Below, piece after piece: positions 46,719 through 63,326 of a stretch of 64,000 nucleotides of DNA (position 1 is its first letter; each line of letters starts with the position of its first letter). The position numbers and the translations under genes were made by a program. The notes under the pieces were generated by a model, which saw only the letters and a program-made list of their open reading frames with translations, had not been told where the DNA came from and did no database searches. The DNA comes from Oscheius sp. JU75 (lineage: Eukaryota; Nematoda; Chromadorea; Rhabditida; Rhabditidae): the NCBI GenBank assembly GCA_037178855.1, contig JASJZC010000007.1, positions 6,572,001-6,636,000 on the forward strand. The letters run 5' to 3'.

Positions 46719-47583
46719 ACCTGAAACATCTACATGAGAAGAACGAAGTTAGAAAGTCAAAATCAAAAAGGAAGCGTATAGTTTCCTGGAGTATTGACCA
46801 GCAAGTGGAAACAGAGTCAACAGAAAAGCCAGCTATTTGTCCGCGGAGTGAATCATTCGTGTCGGGGCGCAAAAAAGAGAGAGAAGGCAAGAACAACATT
46901 TCAGGAAGAGAGAAAATTCAAACTTCTTTCTTTCTCTACTTAACACAGCCAGGCTAGAAATAATTGTCGAGGGCGAGGTTCTATAGCGGAGTGGGCTGGT
47001 CAGCAATCGATTTTGAACAGAGAGTAGGAGAGAGAACAACGGCCGGTTGAGAAAGGTAGTTGCAGGTGCCGGACATCTGTTTTGACTATTTTTCCACTTT
47101 TCAAGGTATCCTTGTGCTCACTAACGAGATTCCCGAGATATACTGCCCTATTATCGTGTTATCTCAAAGAAACAAGTTCCGGCGGCCAGGTGTTCACCAT
47201 TTTCAACGAGATCGAATGGACTTTGCGCTGCCGATTAGTAAGGCTTAAGCCGGTCTCATAGTTTTCCATATCAGATGAGTATTCATTTACTACGAGCATA
47301 TATATATATATCGAAAAATCATTATTTCTTTACAGGATGTAAAATATATGATAGAAATTCTCGTGACATTGCTACGCCAATATATCTCAGCTAGACTCCT
47401 AGAACAAGGGAAAAAGTGAATGAAATCACGGAATGTTGGTGAATCATAATTACATGGAACGTGTACACTAGCATTAAAACACTCTGGAAGCTTATTGACA
47501 ACTTTAAAGAAAAGTTTTGGAAAAGGAATACAATTACTGGAAAGAGAAATGGAAACGAAAAGTTGATCAGAATGAGGATCAAT
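46719..47583. other. Intergenic between tandem membrane genes and vha-13
   Basis: Holds the 5' flank of the membrane-protein gene, a short AT dinucleotide run (about 47299-47311) and the 3' flank of vha-13. An ORF at 46541-46957 (plus) is an antisense shadow. Confidence 0.4.
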
Positions 47584-52015
<4,432 letters not shown>

Positions 52016-52962
52016 ACCTGGAATGTTGATTTTAGTCTTGGAAGTAAAAGAAAAAAAAGAGTGGAAGGTGGAATGTGGGAGCTTTGTCATCCTTCTATCC
52101 TCAAAAACATTGAGTCATAGTTGTAATAGTAACTGATTCAAGGAGGAAGTGCTTTGTAGTTAAAAAAGCATTGGAGAAGTATGTATTGAGCTATGGAAGT
52201 TTTCAAAGTCAAACCATGGTTCCACGTCTCTGTTCATTCGAGTCGAGAAAAATTCGATAACTGAGACAAAAGACTGGTAATACACAAAGTTTTAATGCCA
52301 GAGGGATGCAACTGGAGTGGAGTGAGGATCGGATGCAGACTGCATCTGACAGATTCGTTGCGCATGACATTGTGCGATTTGCACATTCAAAATCGAAGAC
52401 CAATGGTCGACAGGGATGGCCGCGGCGACCGCGGCGGGACTCATAATTTTCAGCCAAAACACTACGGTACCCCGCCGTTCGCTGCATGCTTTATAGAAAT
52501 AAAATATTTCAATTAAATGAACTTCTTTTGCAACATATTCTAAAGTTTTTGTGGTAAAAAGACTTCGAACAACATAGAGAATTAAAATGTGAGGTTAGCA
52601 AAATGTCGAAAGTTGTTATACTTTGATTTTTAAAATAGCAAAAAGTTCCAGGGCTCAAGAGCAAAAATGCAGGGTGATGGTGTGATAAGTGATTGAAATA
52701 GTTTCAGCGTTGACCTTATATTGATTTAATGCCGGCTTTTGTCACAATCAAACAGTGAAACGCATAATTTATTGTTAAAACTTTGGCACAATAAATAGTT
52801 TCGAATACTGAATACTCAACAATGACAGATACATTTTTGTGGTTTGAGCTAATAATGTAAAAAAAAAAAGTGGGAAAGACCTGTTCGAAAGTAATTGCCG
52901 ATGATGTTTAAAGCAAACAAAGGGAAGATCAAAGTAACTGAAAGATTCGAGGTGTTGAAAGA
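52016..52962. other. vha-13 upstream region
   Basis: On the minus strand a TATAAAG near 52488-52494 lies upstream of vha-13, followed by a GC-rich patch (52418-52440) and a Cys-containing ORF (52487-52209) that is probably chance or 5' leader. An AATAAA at about 52499 is on the plus strand. No separate gene is supported. Confidence 0.35.
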
Positions 52963-55900
52963 TCAGACATTATCGAATTCCTGGAATAGTTCTCCTTCCG
53001 TCATCTCATCAATATATTCTGGTGCAAATCCTCTCGGATCACAAATGGCCACCCTCATGTTATCTATAGCAATGGCCGCCCTTGCTTCCGACCTTTCACT
53101 ATTGTGGGCCACCAAATAGAACTGAATCGGGGACGATTACAAATGCCGTCACAGGGAGCTTACGTGTGTAGTTCCAGATGGTAGCTGAACATGGACAGTG
53201 TTCCATCTGTAAGCATTCCTCGACGAGACTGATCTCAATATTGAAGGACACTGCATGAAAGAGGAGACGCTCCTAAGAGGATTTGTATACCGCGTTCCTA
53301 GGATCTTTTGGAAGAATAGCACAACATAGAGTTACCCAAACACAATTTGATTGTTGTCAACTGTGACGGTCTGTAATACTGAAACAGAAGTACATTCAGA
53401 GATCTGGTTGAATTGAACTTTGGCGATTCCAGAATAGCAATATCTCCAGGATCAAGCAGAGAGGACACAAATTGTCCATTTGAGGCGGCTGAATCGATAC
53501 TGTCTATCACTAGAAAGACTTACTTGGTCTGACGTCCGAGGTACCAGTCAATGGATATCCATAACCCCTGTTCCTCAAAGTCCACGGCTTCTTTGTCAAT
53601 CCGTGGTTGAGATAATTGCAAGCATTGTCTGAACAGCCATTATTCATCAGTTTCTTTATACTCACCATCAAAATTGCAGTTCAGGAGGTGACAATAGTCC
53701 TCGGCTGGAGGCTCAGTAGTAGTTGTTTGAATAACCCATCGGCTTGTAGTCTTCTTTCCATGGTCGGGAATGACAGGATGTACCGTTCCGGGAGCAATGG
53801 TTCTTCTGAACATATTTGTAATGACACTCGTTTATATTTACGTAAAAGGTCGCTTCTTCGTGTACGGTTCTTTTGTAGAGACTTTAGCAGGGAACACTGG
53901 CGGTAGAGTGACCACCCAAGGGTAGGGTCTAGCCGGTGAACTGTTTCTAGGCTGCCATGGATGAACTTTAGGAGATTGGGTAGTGCTTAAACGACCTGAA
54001 GTGAGTTGGTATTTCATTTCTAAACATTCAGAACCTGTGAGCACCAAATCCTCTGTAGTTGTTTCTTCAGTTGGCGCTTCAGTTGTCGTTGTTGTTTTTG
54101 TCGTGGTGGTAGTTATCGTTGTTGTAGTTGTGGGCTCAATGGTCGTGATGATAATTTCAGTTAGAGGTGTTGGAAGCACAGTTGTTGGCCTGCCGGACCC
54201 TTTGACATGTCCTCCAGCTCCACATTCACCAATATATGCAATTTCGTCAATAACCAAGTAACGATTCTTTACTCCTGGCTCCCATTGTGGAACGATATTC
54301 AGCTAAACGTTTATCTTAGCGTTATTTAGGACCATCTTACAGTGAACGACTCCCTGATAGACTGGTTGATCTCGAAAACGGCCAGATTGTGCCGTTGATG
54401 TTTCGTAGGTCTGCTTTGATCTACGCAGATGAGAACATCACTGTCGATTCCGTATCCAAGTGCACAAACTTGAAGGAGAATATCGCCATTCGACCAATAT
54501 CGGAAAAGAACCTACAAAGATTTCTTAAAACTTTGCGTGTCTCACCTTTCCAGAGCCCATTTGGCATCTGATAGGGTCACTTGTCAACATGGCGGATCCT
54601 TGAAGGACAAGAGCTGCTGGGTAAGAAGGCAACAATTCCGGGTCGACGACTGATTCTTCCAAAGATGGTATAGCTCCTTCTTGGATGACGGCCCAGCGCC
54701 CGGCTTCAGCACCCCATTGACAAGAAAACTCGTCGTTGAAACCGCAAAGAAGCTTTGTTGATTCGTTAATGATCATTCCTGATAACCTGATTTAAGGGAA
54801 CTACTATTTGCTTACCAGTTCGTTTGTCAAACAAGGGACTGGTCTTGTTTCCAAAGATCATCAAATCGAAGGGGATGTCAGTTGTTGTTTGGGGAACCAC
54901 GGTGCTACTGAAACGTTTCAATCTTGGTAGAATTTATAGGTACAAACCCCAACTTGTCAATTACAACACTTGGCAATTCACTTGATGGTGCAGGAGTGGG
55001 AAGAGTCGTGGTCTCGGGAGGATCTATAATTTACTGCTCAAGAAGAAATGGTACCTCCTACCTGTAACGAGATCAGTTGCGGTCGTTGGTGGTGTTGTTG
55101 TAGTGCTAGTAGCGGTAACTGTTGTTGTTGCTTCTGGAGTTTGGCTAGTTTTTCTCATAGTCCAAGGAATGACTGTTGGAGGCAATGTGGACTAAATGAA
55201 GCGTTAAAGTCAATATAAAAACTGTACCATGATGTCTGGTCGTCCTCTTACAGGTGGTCTGATTGTTGCTTTACATGTTGAGGCATCGTACCGAATATCA
55301 TCCAGCACAAGTACTCCAGGTTGATTGTTCGGTGAAATCATTATCTATACAAGAAAAATTGTAATACCTCAGAATGAACCTTACTCTGAATGGTTTCTGC
55401 ATTTCCGGTACCTTTAGAGCCACTTTTCCGGGCATTATTCGAGAATTCAGCATTCCGGTACAATTGAACTTGCTTCCCAATTCATCGGTCAAACAGATTT
55501 CCAAATCGGCACTTCCTATATTTTTGCATGAATCTGTGTAAAATATATCCATACCGATAGCCCAATAGATAAAAGAAAGCTCGGCGAATCCTCGTTGACA
55601 TCGAACAGCATCTGTCATCAAAACATCGACAGGCTGCCCTCTAGACTCGATCAAAGCAAATGGTTCTCGAGGGATCTGCATGGTACCAGTAGCTGCTAGC
55701 CATAATATACTGTCGGGTTCTCCTCTCGCGACTCTCCATCGGTCTACATGTCCTCCCACTGATGCCCACCTGCAATTGCCGAGGATTTGTAATAAAAAGA
55801 AGCTGACCTGCAATCTGTGTCAAAAGAACAGTCATATGATAAAAGTTCATGATTAGCTGGTAGTGGAGGTAGGTCCGATGTTGTTACAAAAAGTCCCAAT

Positions 55901-56003
55901 GCTACCTAAAGTTTTGATGATTATTGTAATGAAAAATGGAAACCTGTAATATTCGACTGAGTAATGTGTTGGGGCCATTTTGGAGCGGCGTCGTTCGATC
56001 CAT
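52963..56003 (-). CDS. Secreted protein with MAM-like domains and Thr-rich linkers
   Basis: A signal-peptide-like N-terminus (LSRILQVALGLFVTTSDLP) precedes three related modules. Each starts with a Cys-Asp/Asn-Phe pattern and ends in a D-D/N-I/M...C block, as in MAM domains. Module 1: YDCSFDTDCRWASVGGHVD to LDDIRYDASTC. Module 2: LLCGFNDEFSCQWGAEAGRW to IDEIAYIGECG. Module 3: starts near NACNYLN and ends IAIDNMRVAICD. They are joined by Thr/Pro-rich mucin-like linkers (about 54040-54200 and 55070-55150). There is no C-terminal membrane span; the protein ends FQEFDNV. Probably an extracellular-matrix or adhesion protein. Start at 56003 chosen because it gives the shortest N-terminus before the hydrophobic segment. 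Confidence 0.72.
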
Positions 56004-56299
56004 CCCCCTGGCCCTGGAGGAGAAATCTCTAGCGTCTGAAACCCACATGGGATACATGGACAGAAAAGGCAGAGAGATCAAGATGAGTTGGGTAGGCAGG
56101 CGTGAATGAGTGAAGTGCACCGCACACAAATATCGAGGCGCGAAGTCATAGCTTTCTGTTATGGTCAAAGCTTGATCCAACAGTTTCCTAGTTTGATATC
56201 AGATTTTAACAAAGTGTATTTGAAATTGAGCAGTAGTTTTCAGGCTAAATAAACAAAGGTTCATGATATATTGAAATTTATTTAATAATTCTCTGAAAA

Positions 56300-56779
56300 C
56301 AAACCTGTCAAGTAAAAGATAAAGTTTGACCCATAATTAATGCCAGAGCGAGCTCAATTGCTTACGGGTACAAGGCGGGGTTTGCAGTTGGGACCCTTAA
56401 ATTAACGCTGACTCCTCCTGCCACTACGCATCCAAGTTCAGTAACTTCCAAATCTGTCGTTGCACGTTTGCGGTAATAATTAAAAGTTGGTATTCTGCAT
56501 AAAGGGATTTCTTTTTTGCAAATATCTCGCATAGGCACCTGGCAGATGGACATAAGGGTACATTGTTACAACTTCAACACTAACCTTTAAGAACGCTTCA
56601 TATTCTAAGATAACCCTATAGACTTTCCAAGAATAATTTTGTACAGTTTTGTGAATACGTTTTAAATTAAAATGTGCAGATCTATGGGTTTGCTTTTCGT
56701 GTACTTCAAATAAAATATTTTGCTTTGATAGATACCGAAACAGGCAATACTTGAATAGAGGGTCCGAAGGAATTTGCAC
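56300..56779 (-). CDS. Candidate exons of an unrecognised Cys-containing protein
   Basis: An open exon ending KVYRVILEYEAFLK (to 56585) is followed by a GTTAGT donor, a 46-nt intron and an in-phase exon (56538-56366) reading VPMRDICKKEIPLCRIP, then TELGCVVAGGVSVNLRVP to a GTAAGC donor. A possible last exon and AATAAA lie below 56310. No ATG was found for the 5' exon, so it is partial or pseudogenic. It lies between the MAM and astacin genes on the same strand. Confidence 0.35.
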
Positions 56780-58231
56780 GTGCTACTACGCGATTAAGTT
56801 CAAAAAGAGACTGTGACCAATTGGATAGTCTGTGTTTGCACTGGAGTGAAACGGAGGAGTGAATGGCGCGATTCGGCTATCCATAGCCGATTCGATGAGT
56901 TCGTGTGGTCAGTTACCGGTGAGTAGCACTTGGAAGAGAGACACTTGCGCGCCGCTTTCCACCGAAGATGGAAAAACATAGTGCGCCTCTCGCTCTTCGA
57001 GGGTTTTTACAAACAAAACACTCTAAAATTCAGTTCACAATCACCTTTTTGGAACTTGGTCCGCCAAGCCGACAAAAACTCCGAAAGGACATGAGTTGTG
57101 AGCATACCTTTTCAATAGTTCTCTTCAAATCGATTGCAATGGCTTGATTTCGCAACCTTTAAAAGTTGAATGTTGAAATTAATGTAAGCCAAAAGTGATG
57201 ACAGCTAAAGGATCAATATATTGAAATGTACGAAATGAAATAGTGGTGTCTGAAAGAATGGTGAAAGACACGAGGGACCCTCGCGGCTAAGTAACTATGC
57301 GTAAAAGGGGCGTCAAGTGTAGACATACTACCGAACGCGTGCTCGCCACGTAGATGGAGTGAAACAAGTGAGAATTTGTTTGAACTACGCGGCGTGCTCT
57401 AGTAGGTGGGGAGGTGTCGAGCTGAGATTAGCAATGTAGCCAATGCTGTTGTCGGTCAAGATTAACACCTTCTTCCGGCTTCACGAGCGTCAGTAGACTC
57501 CCTGTCATTGTGGACGCTCTTTTTGCTGCTCGAAGTTTCAGAAAATACTGCTGTCACGCCGTGAAGGCTCAGCTCCTCAAAAAAACATCTGTATTTTTGG
57601 TCGACTACTGTTTGATCACTACGCACCCGCGAAAGGTGATTTACGAATAGGTACAGAAACGAAATGCGAAATCAAAGGAATGCGGCACCAAAAAGAGAGA
57701 AGAAGAAATAAGGAAAACGGCGAAGAATGCCTGAATTACTACGCGTCCGGAGAGAGTGAGGAATTTGAATACGAAGGCGCGAACCGGTCGCAATTGCACT
57801 GCTATCCCTTACATTCTTAGCAGCAGACCTCTATTTGCGAATTGAGGTAGGAATTTACATTGAAAACATTCTGCATCACAAGAGATAGCCGGACTATGAA
57901 TTTGAAGGTCACGGACATCGAAGGCAAAAACGATAAAAACCGAGAAAGCGCGAATCAGATAAAACAAGTCTCTGACCGGGCTTGGGGGGAAGGGGGATGA
58001 GCTAAATGTCAGAAGCTTCTTCGGAAAGTGATTGCGGCCGAGATCAATGCCTCCCTTCTCTTGTCTCGCACCTTTTCGGCTAGATCTGCTGACTCAGACA
58101 ATACGACAGGCTGCTGTCAGCTAAGCACTGGAACATCCCGCTTTGAAAACACTTGGCCCAAGTCCAGATTTGCCATTGTAAATATTTTATTACCCTATGT
58201 ACAGATAGAGTTTCTAACTCAATAACCCAAA
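56780..58231. other. Intergenic, no gene seen
   Basis: No open frame of interest on either strand. A chance TGAGGTAG (57843-57850) is discussed among the rejected items. Confidence 0.4.
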
Positions 58232-60368
58232 TTATTTCCCATTTTTGAACAAGGAGTCGAGGATACCGAAGACAGATCCGAGATTTCTTCCTCTCCTGAA
58301 ACTTCTTTGTACTGTCAATTGTACGACCTTATACCCGACATATCTCGGCAAATCTTTCAGCACGACAGTTTCAAAAGTGTTGTCAATGCCGGCTTCATTT
58401 GCTCCAAGTAGACCAGTTAATCCACCATGACCTTCCCACGGAGCTGGAGGAGGCTGAGGGATAACTTCTTGATCTGAAACGACTGTCAGAAGGAACTACC
58501 GCATTCTACCAAGAATATAGCGTATTGTGAAGTTGGCCGGTTTTAAAGTTGATATACTAGAAATTAGAACTTGTGATCCTTGCGAGATGATTCTCCCGGG
58601 AACAGGATTGCAACATTGTCTGAAGGAAAGTGGCATTATCATTTGGCGCACTTGTTCCGCACCTGAATCCCGTCTGTTCCATATTTTCTGTATGTTTTAT
58701 CTCGAGATAGTTCTCGGCACACGAGGAATCACATCTGTAGTTGGTTTCAATAACTTCGAAATGAATTCTTCCAACAGGAGCCTAATAAGTGTTTTTTAAT
58801 TGGAAAATACAAATTTACCGTGATTCTCCAATGGCATTCGCCTACAGTTGTACTTCTCAGTTGCTGCCAGTAATTTGCTACTACGAGTTCACCACCACAT
58901 CCAGCTAAAAATAACAAAGGTGAATAGCAGAAATATTTGAACCTGCTGAGTCGGCAGTTCTTTCACATTGGACACCACCCAGACCAGGAGGACACTTGCA
59001 CCTGAACAGCTGTTAGGCTATTCGTAAATACTCAGTCTATACCTGTTGCAATTTAGTGGATCCTCATATCCTCCATTTTGACAATACAACTTTTGCTGGC
59101 AAATATCTAAAACTAACATCTTCGCATTCACATTCAATCAGTCTACGACTACAGTAGAGCATGTTTGCTCTCTTGACATCAATAAAAGAGATGTCCGATC
59201 TCTGCCCGATCGTATGCTGAAACCGATGATCCTGAACGTCGTAATGTTTTTTTCTCAGAAGTGGGAAATACTTTTGTTTCAATGGTAACATACTTCCAAT
59301 CATTTGTGAACGCTTGGGGGCCATAGTGCATAACAGAACCAAAATCGTATGGGATGTCATCGGTTGTAATGTCGTTTCTCTTTTCGAAATTTCCCTTAAA
59401 ATTTGTTATCTTTCGCAGACAGAAAAACACGAACCTTTGTCCCTCGGACGATATGATCTTCATTCAAATTGATGTAGGCATCACGATCAGGACGACTCTG
59501 CTCGTGCCAGAAGCCCAATGAATGACCAATTTCGTGTGCTACAATGCCGCCCTATAAAACAGGGTGCTTTGCTACCAGATAGCCAAACTACCCCTTCGCA
59601 GCCCCATCCTATAGAAATGTATTGTTTTCCTCCCGTTTTGCCTACACTCGAGTAGCAACTAAAAGGGCATGAACCTGTTTCTTCACAATCTGTTTTCACA
59701 CTGACCCTCCGCCTTTGAAGAAGATTGCGTAATCTTTTTCATCAGTGTGTTTTATGAAACGGATGCATGTCTCCTTTGTCCACTTGTAAATGCCCTTCTT
59801 TATCACATTCTGCCACTCGGCTGAAAATGGGTGTTTCTTTGTTATGATGAGGTCACCCCACTCACTATTGTTTTCCTTTAGTTCGTACGGGACGATAGCG
59901 TTCGGCCAGCGGAACTTGTCTCCAATAATTGTCTGTCTTTTTACCCTTTTGACGCCCGTCACTCGCGCCTTGAAAGTTTCAATAACATCGTCCATTTGCG
60001 GTTTGGTCAAGACCATATCGCTTTCGAAGACCTGCAGAAAATCACGCAATTACTTTTAACCGATCTCACCTTGCTCAAGATTCTTCTATTCGCAGCATAT
60101 TCTGTCCTGTCCACAAGTTTTTGTGTAAGGGGAGCCTGAAAATAAATTGTTTTTCTATTCAAAGAAGGGCAAATGAATATGAAAAACTTACCGAACCGTA
60201 ATTGGATCTCGCTGTCGGAGTTAACCGGTATCTCGACGATATTTTGAAGAATCCGGATAGACTATTTTCAAATTCATTTTGGGACCTAAGACTCCACGGA
60301 GATTAAAATCCCGAAACAATACCATTGATGAGAAAGCAAAGGTGTCAAAAACAGTAGAATTAGTAACA
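58232..60368 (-). CDS. NAS-type astacin metalloprotease with EGF-like and CUB domains
   Basis: Zinc endopeptidase of the nematode astacin family. Signal peptide ([15 protein letters not shown]), a prodomain ending in a furin-like site (VKRVKRQ), then the catalytic domain. It has the zinc motif [19 protein letters not shown] with all three zinc His and the catalytic Glu, and the Met-turn [10 protein letters not shown]. An EGF-like segment ([19 protein letters not shown]) and a CUB domain starting [11 protein letters not shown] follow. It ends with a unique C-terminal region ([19 protein letters not shown]). No TSP1 module, which fits the EGF+CUB subgroup. The first intron is 37 nt and joins a Trp codon. 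I cannot name the paralogue. Possible roles include cuticle collagen processing or molting. Confidence 0.85.
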
Positions 60369-60988
60369 TTCGATGACAGACTTCTGCGGCGCTTGCAGCT
60401 AAGGGCTAAATCCTTTGCCTGGAAACTCGTTTAAGCTACGTCTGACTCACAAACATTGAGACGGCCCCAGGTTTGTAGATGACACGTTTACAATCTGTAA
60501 ACGTCAGAGAGAGGTTCGATGACTAATTCATATCTGGGCTCATCCCCGGTGAGTGTTCCATCAAACGACTACTGATGCTCTGTCAACAGCTGTAAGGTGC
60601 GTCCACTTCTGGTCAAACAGAGGTTGATTGATAGCACAACCACACTGGACTTTGTCTTTCTCTGTTCTTTCAATACAGAAGCCATCTTGTGACCCATGTT
60701 TATGTGCTCAATTGATAAAAACTGATGAGTGCATCTTTTTTTCGACTATTTATTTATACTGGAAGTCGAGGCGGGAAGCTGTCTTTGCTGCAATACCTGT
60801 TCCCATTGGCATAATCGCTAAAATACACATGCGCATTGTCATTTCACTACCTCCATGAGGTGACCTCGGATCTCTTGTGGCAAAACAGCCTGATATTGAT
60901 CTTGTCCTCCACAACAATTAACGTCTTTGTTTGTGAGAAGAGTACTAGTGGCTCCAAAGGATACTTTCAGGGCAGCTGTCTTCGACTC
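60369..60988. promoter_or_regulatory. Divergent promoter region of the astacin and atg-13 genes
   Basis: 620 bp between opposing start codons. A CTTTCAG acceptor at 60964-60970, 18 bases before the atg-13 ATG, is the likely trans-splice site. No TATA element recognised. Confidence 0.4.
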
Positions 60989-62699
60989 ATGACGGATGAA
61001 GCCACATTTGGAAAGTTCCTTCGTTTCTTCACGTCTAGATTAGTACAAACCCTTGTCCAGGTGTGATTCTTGTTTTTGTTTTGAAATTTGATTTTAGGCT
61101 AGACTGGGACTCAAAATAGAGCAGGAATGTTCGGGAAAGCCGGGTCAAACCGATTGGTTCAACACAAAAGTTGACGAGTTAGGGGAAATTGCGGCTTATC
61201 TGCGGTCTGCTATAGACGAGTAAGTCTTTTCACTTAATTTTAATCATCTTCTCTAGATATCCTCCAAAATGTGAGGCAGTGACTATAGAATTCTTGTTGT
61301 ATACAGCTGATGGCGTCCATCTACCTCTTGAATCATGGTGAGAAGGCACCTCTTGGAATCAAAAGTCCAGTTTTAGGGTGATATCTGTTGACGATGACTA
61401 CTGTGAGCAAGGAGTCAACATAAGCACAGAATTTTATCATCGTTTGGGTACTATTTTGAGGTTAGTACTTCTCATGATGCACTGAAAACAAGTTTAGATC
61501 GGCATCGGGAGCTGCTCGGGTCACTCCAATGTACAGATATTTCGTGAAACGACAGAGCCAAGACACTTTTGTTATATTATATAGGGTAAGATTTACAAAC
61601 TTCAGTTCGACTCAACATCCTTTAGATATACAAGGGCACCATGGATGCCGACCTCGGAAAGGAGGCAAAACACATATCGATCGCAGTACTTCCGTCCCCA
61701 TTTGGGACGTTAAACCTAGACCTCAGCTATCGCACAAAAATGACTTTACCGGTGAAAGAAGAAGAAGAAACGTGAGCTTTTCAGTATAGTTTTCTAAAAT
61801 TTCTTCAGAAATCCAACGATATCAGATACGGGGAAGTCGATAGCGGGATTTCCGTGTAGACCATCGTTTTCCGATTGCATTCCAGTAGTTGGAGGTGATG
61901 TAGAAGAATGCCCGTCCGTCACATCTCCTAATTTCAAAGCTAGTCCTGTTCAGGTGAATTTGTTAATCGTTCTTCGTTTCATTTCGCCTCAGACTCCTAC
62001 AACAGTCCCTTCACAACCTCGGTTTCGCATTGGAAGGTCCAGTTCCAGTGAAGAATCCACACAATCGTTACACCTATCAAACTCCCTCGACACCAAAGAT
62101 TGTGCTTTTGCTCCACACAGGGTTCGTTTTGCTCTGAACATTTAAAATACGTAGTTTTAGCCCTATGTGAAGCGACAAGATTCGATTCCATTCGAGCAGC
62201 TACTCGCATCTTCCAACTTTCCCACAAAACGGCAGTCATCATGCTCTGAGAGTAAAAATTCTCACGTATTCTTTTGTATTCCCATTTTTAGCATCTTCGG
62301 AGCCAGTAACTGGAACATCTTTACCGGAAGTAAAAGAAATACCACACTTGGAAGCTCCTTCACTGAGCGCGAACATGGAAAAATCGACTGGAGATGAGGA
62401 GCAAGAAGGAGACCAGGCGTACGTTAGGGTGAGAGTTGTTTTATAAATTTCCATCAATACTTTTTCAGTTTCCCTCCTTCTCCGACAACTCAGCAGCCTT
62501 GAGCAAATTGATAAAGGATTGCAGGGCGGCACCGATGAACCTAGATGGATTTTCTGGCGATGAAACAGTTTCGCTGGCAGATCAGGTAACTCTCTAGCTC
62601 TTAAGTTCGCATTTTCATGTTCAGTTACAACGATTCACCGTCCAAGAGCGTGATTTTGCCGAATTCGTCAGAACAGTCCACGACCGTCCATCCGATTAG
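60989..62699 (+). CDS. atg-13: Autophagy initiation protein ATG13 (EPG-1)
   Basis: Regulatory subunit of the ULK1/UNC-51 kinase complex that starts autophagosome formation. The N-terminal HORMA domain is recognisable from FGKFLRFFTSRLVQTLVQ, CEAVTIEFLLYTADG, NISTEFYHRLGTILRSA and the diagnostic RVTPMYRYFVKRQ and FVILYRIYKG, ending LPSPFGTLNLDLSYRTKM. The C-terminal half is Ser/Pro/Glu-rich and predicted disordered, typical of ATG13, and ends AEFVRTVHDRPSD. Introns are short. AATAAA at 62839-62844. The next small gene's acceptor lies about 51 bp after this signal, an operon-like spacing. C. elegans name epg-1 (D2007.5). Confidence 0.85.
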
Positions 62700-62909
62700 T
62701 ATTTACAATCAGGAATACAGAAGAATCTCCCGTCGTGGTATAAAGGGGGACGTTCTGCTGGTTCATTCATTTTCTTTTCCCTATTGAACTGTGGTATTGC
62801 CTGTGATACAAAACGGTGCTTCTGTACATACTTATAGCAATAAAAACTTCTATATTATCAATTTTTCATTGCTAATATCTAAAGATCTGTTTCAGGAAAA
62901 GCAAAGGAA

Positions 62910-63077
62910 ATGATGCTGCTTGCCTTATGTCTTATCCTTTCGATGTGGTCGTCCCCGCGTCAAATTTGTAACAAATGCTTCTTCAGGACTTGCTTTCAAA
63001 TAATTCGGTGGTCTTCCTGTCTCCACCTGGGCACCGCTTCCAACATCCTCGTGGTCGGCTTCTTATCTTCTTCCTAG
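62910..63077 (+). CDS. Candidate secreted Cys-rich peptide, 55 aa
   Basis: A TTTCAG acceptor (62890-62895) precedes an ATG. The peptide has a classical signal sequence (MMLLALCLILSMWSS) then a short Cys-rich region (ICNKCFFRTCFQIIRW, C). TAG at 63075-63077 and AATAAA at 63135-63140 complete the unit. No precursor cleavage motif or known family. Position just downstream of atg-13, with about 50 nt from the polyadenylation signal to the acceptor, suggests a downstream cistron of a two-gene operon. It could be shorter or spliced differently. Confidence 0.42.
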   Translation: MMLLALCLILSMWSSPRQICNKCFFRTCFQIIRWSSCLHLGTASNILVVGFLSSS

Positions 63078-63326
63078 CACCCTTGACAAGAAGAAGCTCC
63101 GCTTTGTCATTCTCTAATGGTCAATGCACGATTTAATAAACTTTCAGCAACACTGAGTTTTCCGCTTTGCGCTTTTTCCTGTTTAAGAAGAGCTCTTTTA
63201 GTAGCCATCTGTACATGAATGTGATGTAAGCACTACGTCAATCCGAGTGAGGGCAGGACCCTCAGTCTCTATGGAAACCAAAGTCTGTGACCTTCAATTA
63301 CTCTCTCACCAGACTTTCATTATATC

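Noticed and set aside
52209-52487. 92-codon minus ORF after a TATA-like element upstream of vha-13
   Set aside because: Composition looks random apart from cysteines, there is no signal peptide or splice support, and the position fits a vha-13 leader or promoter better.
57843-57850. TGAGGTAG, the let-7 family seed
   Set aside because: The flanks form only a tiny hairpin with the upstream ACCTC; no 20-bp stem or star strand can be drawn, and the bases after the seed do not resemble known let-7 family members.
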